Origin: Bacteroidia bacterium
GTDB taxonomy: Bacteria; Bacteroidota; Bacteroidia; UBA8524
Assembly: GCA_023277325.1 (NCBI GenBank)
Contig: JALRIQ010000224.1
Coordinates: 1-7,532, forward strand
Reading direction: 5' to 3'
Length of the DNA stretch: 7,532 bases
Shown here: positions 5,350 to 7,532 of the stretch, piece after piece
Position numbering within the stretch: the first letter of the stretch is position 1
How the letters are laid out: each line of letters opens with the position of its first letter
Position numbers and translations under genes: made by a program
Notes under the pieces: model-generated
Told to the model about the DNA's origin: nothing
Seen by the model: only the letters and a program-made list of their open reading frames with translations
The model's database searches: none

Positions 5350-6800
5350 CCGTCTAATCTTTCTGATAGCAAGCGGCTCGATTCTTTTGGGTCGGCCTTT
5401 CCTTGCGATAATTTCATTAACTGCCCCATAAATAGGCCAAGCAATCCTTTTTTTCCATTCTTATACTCTTCTACCTTATCCGGCATGGAGCTTAATACCT
5501 GATCTACCAAACCTTCCAAAAAGGCCGAATCACTTTCCTGCAATACATTCAATTCCTGAGCGATGCTTAAAGGCGATTTCTCCGGACTTTCAATCATGGC
5601 TGGGAATACCCGCTGAGAAGCCACTGAGTTCGAGATCTTATTGTCGTCGATCAGCTGAATCAATGCCGCCAGGTTCTCCGGCACAATGGTGAAATCAGCC
5701 ATTTCCAGGGCATTTTCATTCAGGTAAGACTTCACTGCACCCATCACCCAATTCGCTGCCGCTTTGGTATTTGAAGTATGATGAATCAAAGAATCAAAAT
5801 ACAAGGCGACTTCCTTGGTATCGGTCAATACCTGGGCATCATAGGCACTCAATCCCAATTCCTCGGTATAGCGTGCGAATAAGGCATCAGGTAATGCTGG
5901 CATTTGGGCTTTGATTTCATCTACCATGGCCTGATTTGCAATAAAGGGCGGCAAGTCTGGCTCTGGGAAATAGCGGTAATCATTCGCCTCTTCTTTGGAA
6001 CGCATAGAAAACGTAGTTCCTTTCATCGCATCGAAAGAACGGGTCTCTGAAGTAAAGGGTTTTCCGGCTTCAATCAGGTCAATCTGACGAATAATCTCGT
6101 ATTCAATCGCGCGTTTTACGTTGCTGATGGAGTTCATGTTTTTCACCTCCACCTTGGTTCCATATTCCTGCGCTCCTTTCAAGCGCACCGAAACGTTGGC
6201 ATCACAGCGCAAACTTCCCTCTTCCATATTACCGTCGCAGATATCGAGGTAACGCACCAGCTTCCGCATTTCAGAAACGTAAGCATAAGCTTCGTCTGCC
6301 GAACGCATATCGGGTTCAGAAACGATTTCAATCAAGGGTACGCCGGCACGGTTATAATCCACCAGGGTATCGTACAAATCTTGGTCGTGCATCGATTTAC
6401 CAGCATCCTCTTCCATATGGATACGGGTAATGCCCACCTTTTTCGTGGTGCCATCTTTCAGTTTGATATTGACAAAACCACCGTTGCATATTGGGGTTTT
6501 ATCCTGGGTAATCTGATAACCCTTTGGAAGATCCGCGTAGAAGTAGTTCTTCCGCGCATAGTAATTGTATTCGCGAATAGTCGATTCACAGGCTAAGCCC
6601 ATGCGAATTGCATATTCAATTACTTTGCGGTTATGATGGGGTAGAGTTCCCGGATGACCTAAACTGATTGCACTAACTTGAGTATTCGGAGATGCGCCAA
6701 AAGTGGTGCTATCTGATGAATAAGCTTTACTTTTTGTAAGGAGTTGGGCGTGGATTTCCAATCCAATTACCGCTTCGTATTTATCGTATACCGATGCCAT
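5346..6800 (-). CDS. gatB: Aspartyl/glutamyl-tRNA(Asn/Gln) amidotransferase subunit B
   Basis: GatB is the kinase/tRNA-binding subunit of cytoplasmic GatCAB, which turns misacylated Glu-tRNA(Gln) or Asp-tRNA(Asn) into the cognate amide form using ammonia from GatA. The 484-residue product is full length. Conserved blocks visible in order are YEAVIGLEIHAQL (8-20), RKNYFYADLPKGYQ (83-96), HMEEDAGK (128-135), DYNRAGVPLIEIVSEPD (148-164), EEGSLRCDANVSVR (193-206), KVEVKNMNSI (216-225) and DYRYFPEPDLPP (274-285). The helical tail ends in a YqeY-like domain with GLFMGQLMK (455-463). In many homologues the N-terminal segment holds four zinc-binding cysteines; here the corresponding positions are Ser28, Asp30, Ser43 and Ser46, so no zinc site is expected. 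gatA and gatC are not in the window. The gene overlaps the downstream lipoprotein gene by ATGA. Confidence 0.97.
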   Translation of the reverse strand: MASVYDKYEAVIGLEIHAQLLTKSKAYSSDSTTFGASPNTQVSAISLGHPGTLPHHNRKVIEYAIRMGLACESTIREYNYYARKNYFYADLPKGYQITQDKTPICNGGFVNIKLKDGTTKKVGITRIHMEEDAGKSMHDQDLYDTLVDYNRAGVPLIEIVSEPDMRSADEAYAYVSEMRKLVRYLDICDGNMEEGSLRCDANVSVRLKGAQEYGTKVEVKNMNSISNVKRAIEYEIIRQIDLIEAGKPFTSETRSFDAMKGTTFSMRSKEEANDYRYFPEPDLPPFIANQAMVDEIKAQMPALPDALFARYTEELGLSAYDAQVLTDTKEVALYFDSLIHHTSNTKAAANWVMGAVKSYLNENALEMADFTIVPENLAALIQLIDDNKISNSVASQRVFPAMIESPEKSPLSIAQELNVLQESDSAFLEGLVDQVLSSMPDKVEEYKNGKKGLLGLFMGQLMKLSQGKADPKESSRLLSERLDG

Positions 6801-6814
6801 GGTTTATATGGTCA

Positions 6815-6822
6815 CAAATGTA
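6815..6822 (-). promoter_or_regulatory. Candidate -7 box of the gatB promoter
   Basis: Minus-strand TACATTTG (6822-6815) exactly matches TAnnTTTG and lies 14 bp before the gatB ATG, predicting a very short leader. No TTG occurs at the usual distance upstream; only a weak TTC-like element is present, within the 47-bp gap after the DUF4249 gene. Transcription from this site and readthrough from the upstream gene are both possible. Confidence 0.42.
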
Positions 6823-6847
6823 AGGAAATGTTTGATGGAAGGCCGTA

Positions 6848-7532
6848 TTAGTAAACGGTATCACGCTCAGCAATTTTTCCCGCCCAAATTCCTAATCCTC
6901 CCCTGATATTGGTATGGATGAAAACCGGCTCATTCTCGAAAGGCGCTGCATTCTGGCCGTATTGATTCAAAGTCACCTGGTAGCGGTAAAAGTCATGACT
7001 CAACGATTCACCAAGCACCATAAACTGCGGTGTTCCGGTTGCAATTCCGCGCGAGAACTCAATGCGTATTTCCTGGCTTGTACCATTAATTAAGGCATCA
7101 TCAAAAACATAACTTCCATCATCCTCATTTACCGTCGATGGATTTAATAGCACTGGATCGCTGGTAAGAAAGCTAAATGGAAGAAAGCTAGCTGTGATTT
7201 CATTGTAATACGAGAAGCTCACACGGTAATAATTCTTTTCTCCTACAGGATCGCTTATCCGCAGCAGCAATGCAGAGAGTGCCTGTCCTGAAGTATCTAT
7301 TCCTACCGAATCCAAATAGGTCACCCCACCGAAACTATTGGCACTGGGCATAAACAAGGTTTCATCTACTACCGGATAATCCGGATGTTCAACCCGAATA
7401 CGGTATCTGCTGCCTGCTTTGGGTACAACGGGCCATTGGTAAACCTTATCAAAAACTTCATACACCCCAATACCAAGCGAGACAGGCGCAAAGCCCGTGG
7501 CCGCACGCAAGCTGCCTTGGTGCCAAATATAG
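6848..7532 (-). CDS. DUF4249-family protein, C-terminal part (5' end beyond right edge)
   Basis: The frame is open to the right edge and stops at TAA 6850-6848, giving 227 visible residues. An in-frame TTG at 7510 is not taken as the start because coding continues past it to the edge (YIWHQGSLRAATGF). The sequence is beta-rich, with YRIRVEHPDYPVVDETLFMP, a DPVGEKNYYRVSF block, and the C-terminal EPVFIHTNIRGGLGIWAGK, which matches the closing NI-x-GGLGIF/WAG motif of DUF4249 proteins. These are Bacteroidota proteins, usually exported lipoproteins, whose function is not established and which are often encoded beside a TonB-dependent receptor. The signal peptide would be off-window. It is followed after 47 bp by gatB on the same strand; with no good terminator between them, some co-transcription is possible. 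Confidence 0.8.
   Translation of the reverse strand, partial: YIWHQGSLRAATGFAPVSLGIGVYEVFDKVYQWPVVPKAGSRYRIRVEHPDYPVVDETLFMPSANSFGGVTYLDSVGIDTSGQALSALLLRISDPVGEKNYYRVSFSYYNEITASFLPFSFLTSDPVLLNPSTVNEDDGSYVFDDALINGTSQEIRIEFSRGIATGTPQFMVLGESLSHDFYRYQVTLNQYGQNAAPFENEPVFIHTNIRGGLGIWAGKIAERDTVY

Noticed and set aside
6843..6858. Inverted repeat CCGT...ACGG after the DUF4249 gene as a terminator
   Set aside because: Only a 4-bp stem with an 8-base loop, overlapping the stop codon and not followed by a T tract.
7508..7510. TTG as the start of the DUF4249 protein
   Set aside because: The frame remains open to the window edge and the family is longer with an N-terminal export signal, so this is an internal leucine codon.
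1..7532. A defence island, phage, transposon or CRISPR system
   Set aside because: Every large frame is assigned to a common Bacteroidota family; no transposase, integrase, nuclease, toxin pair or spaced repeat array is visible, and coding strands are tightly packed as in core chromosome.

Overview
The window looks like ordinary chromosome from a member of the Bacteroidota, most likely a flavobacterial or Cryomorphaceae-like marine or freshwater lineage. The evidence is family content (DUF4249, paired TlpA/DUF4369-type thioredoxin proteins, a carboxypeptidase Q-like M28 peptidase), the absence of Shine-Dalgarno-like leaders, moderate GC, and promoter candidates that fit the Bacteroidota pattern TTG-N17-23-TAnnTTTG. 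No mobile element, tRNA, rRNA or CRISPR array is visible.

Layout, left to right. Positions 1-457 (minus) hold the N-terminal part of an exported M28-family metallopeptidase that runs off the left edge. After an 88-bp divergent spacer, 546-1967 (plus) encodes a Sec-exported TlpA/ResA-like thioredoxin protein. A candidate promoter and a strong leader hairpin then precede a small CsbD-like protein (2046-2270, plus). A 148-bp convergent spacer carries short repeats and a bulged hairpin. The rest is on the minus strand. In transcription order it is: the C-terminal part of a DUF4249 protein entering from the right edge (7532-6848); gatB (6800-5346); a TlpA-like lipoprotein (5349-4219) that overlaps gatB by an ATGA junction; an OmpR-type response regulator (4148-3462); and a PhoR-like histidine kinase (3465-2419) that overlaps the regulator by a second ATGA junction.

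How they fit together. GatB is the tRNA-binding subunit of the Asp/Glu-tRNA amidotransferase. The lipoprotein is probably a periplasmic or surface thiol-disulfide protein whose translation is tied to gatB. The kinase and regulator form one two-component unit with its own good promoter (TTG-N18-TAAATTTG), which overlaps the 3' end of the lipoprotein gene. The kinase has almost no extracytoplasmic domain, so its signal is probably sensed in or near the membrane. The M28 peptidase, both thioredoxin-like proteins and probably the DUF4249 protein act outside the cytoplasm.

I found no convincing new multi-gene system. The points most worth following are the hairpin leader of the CsbD-like gene, the repeated TTACC half-sites around the two-component promoter, the gatB-lipoprotein translational coupling, and a GatB that has lost all four cysteines of the zinc-binding segment.
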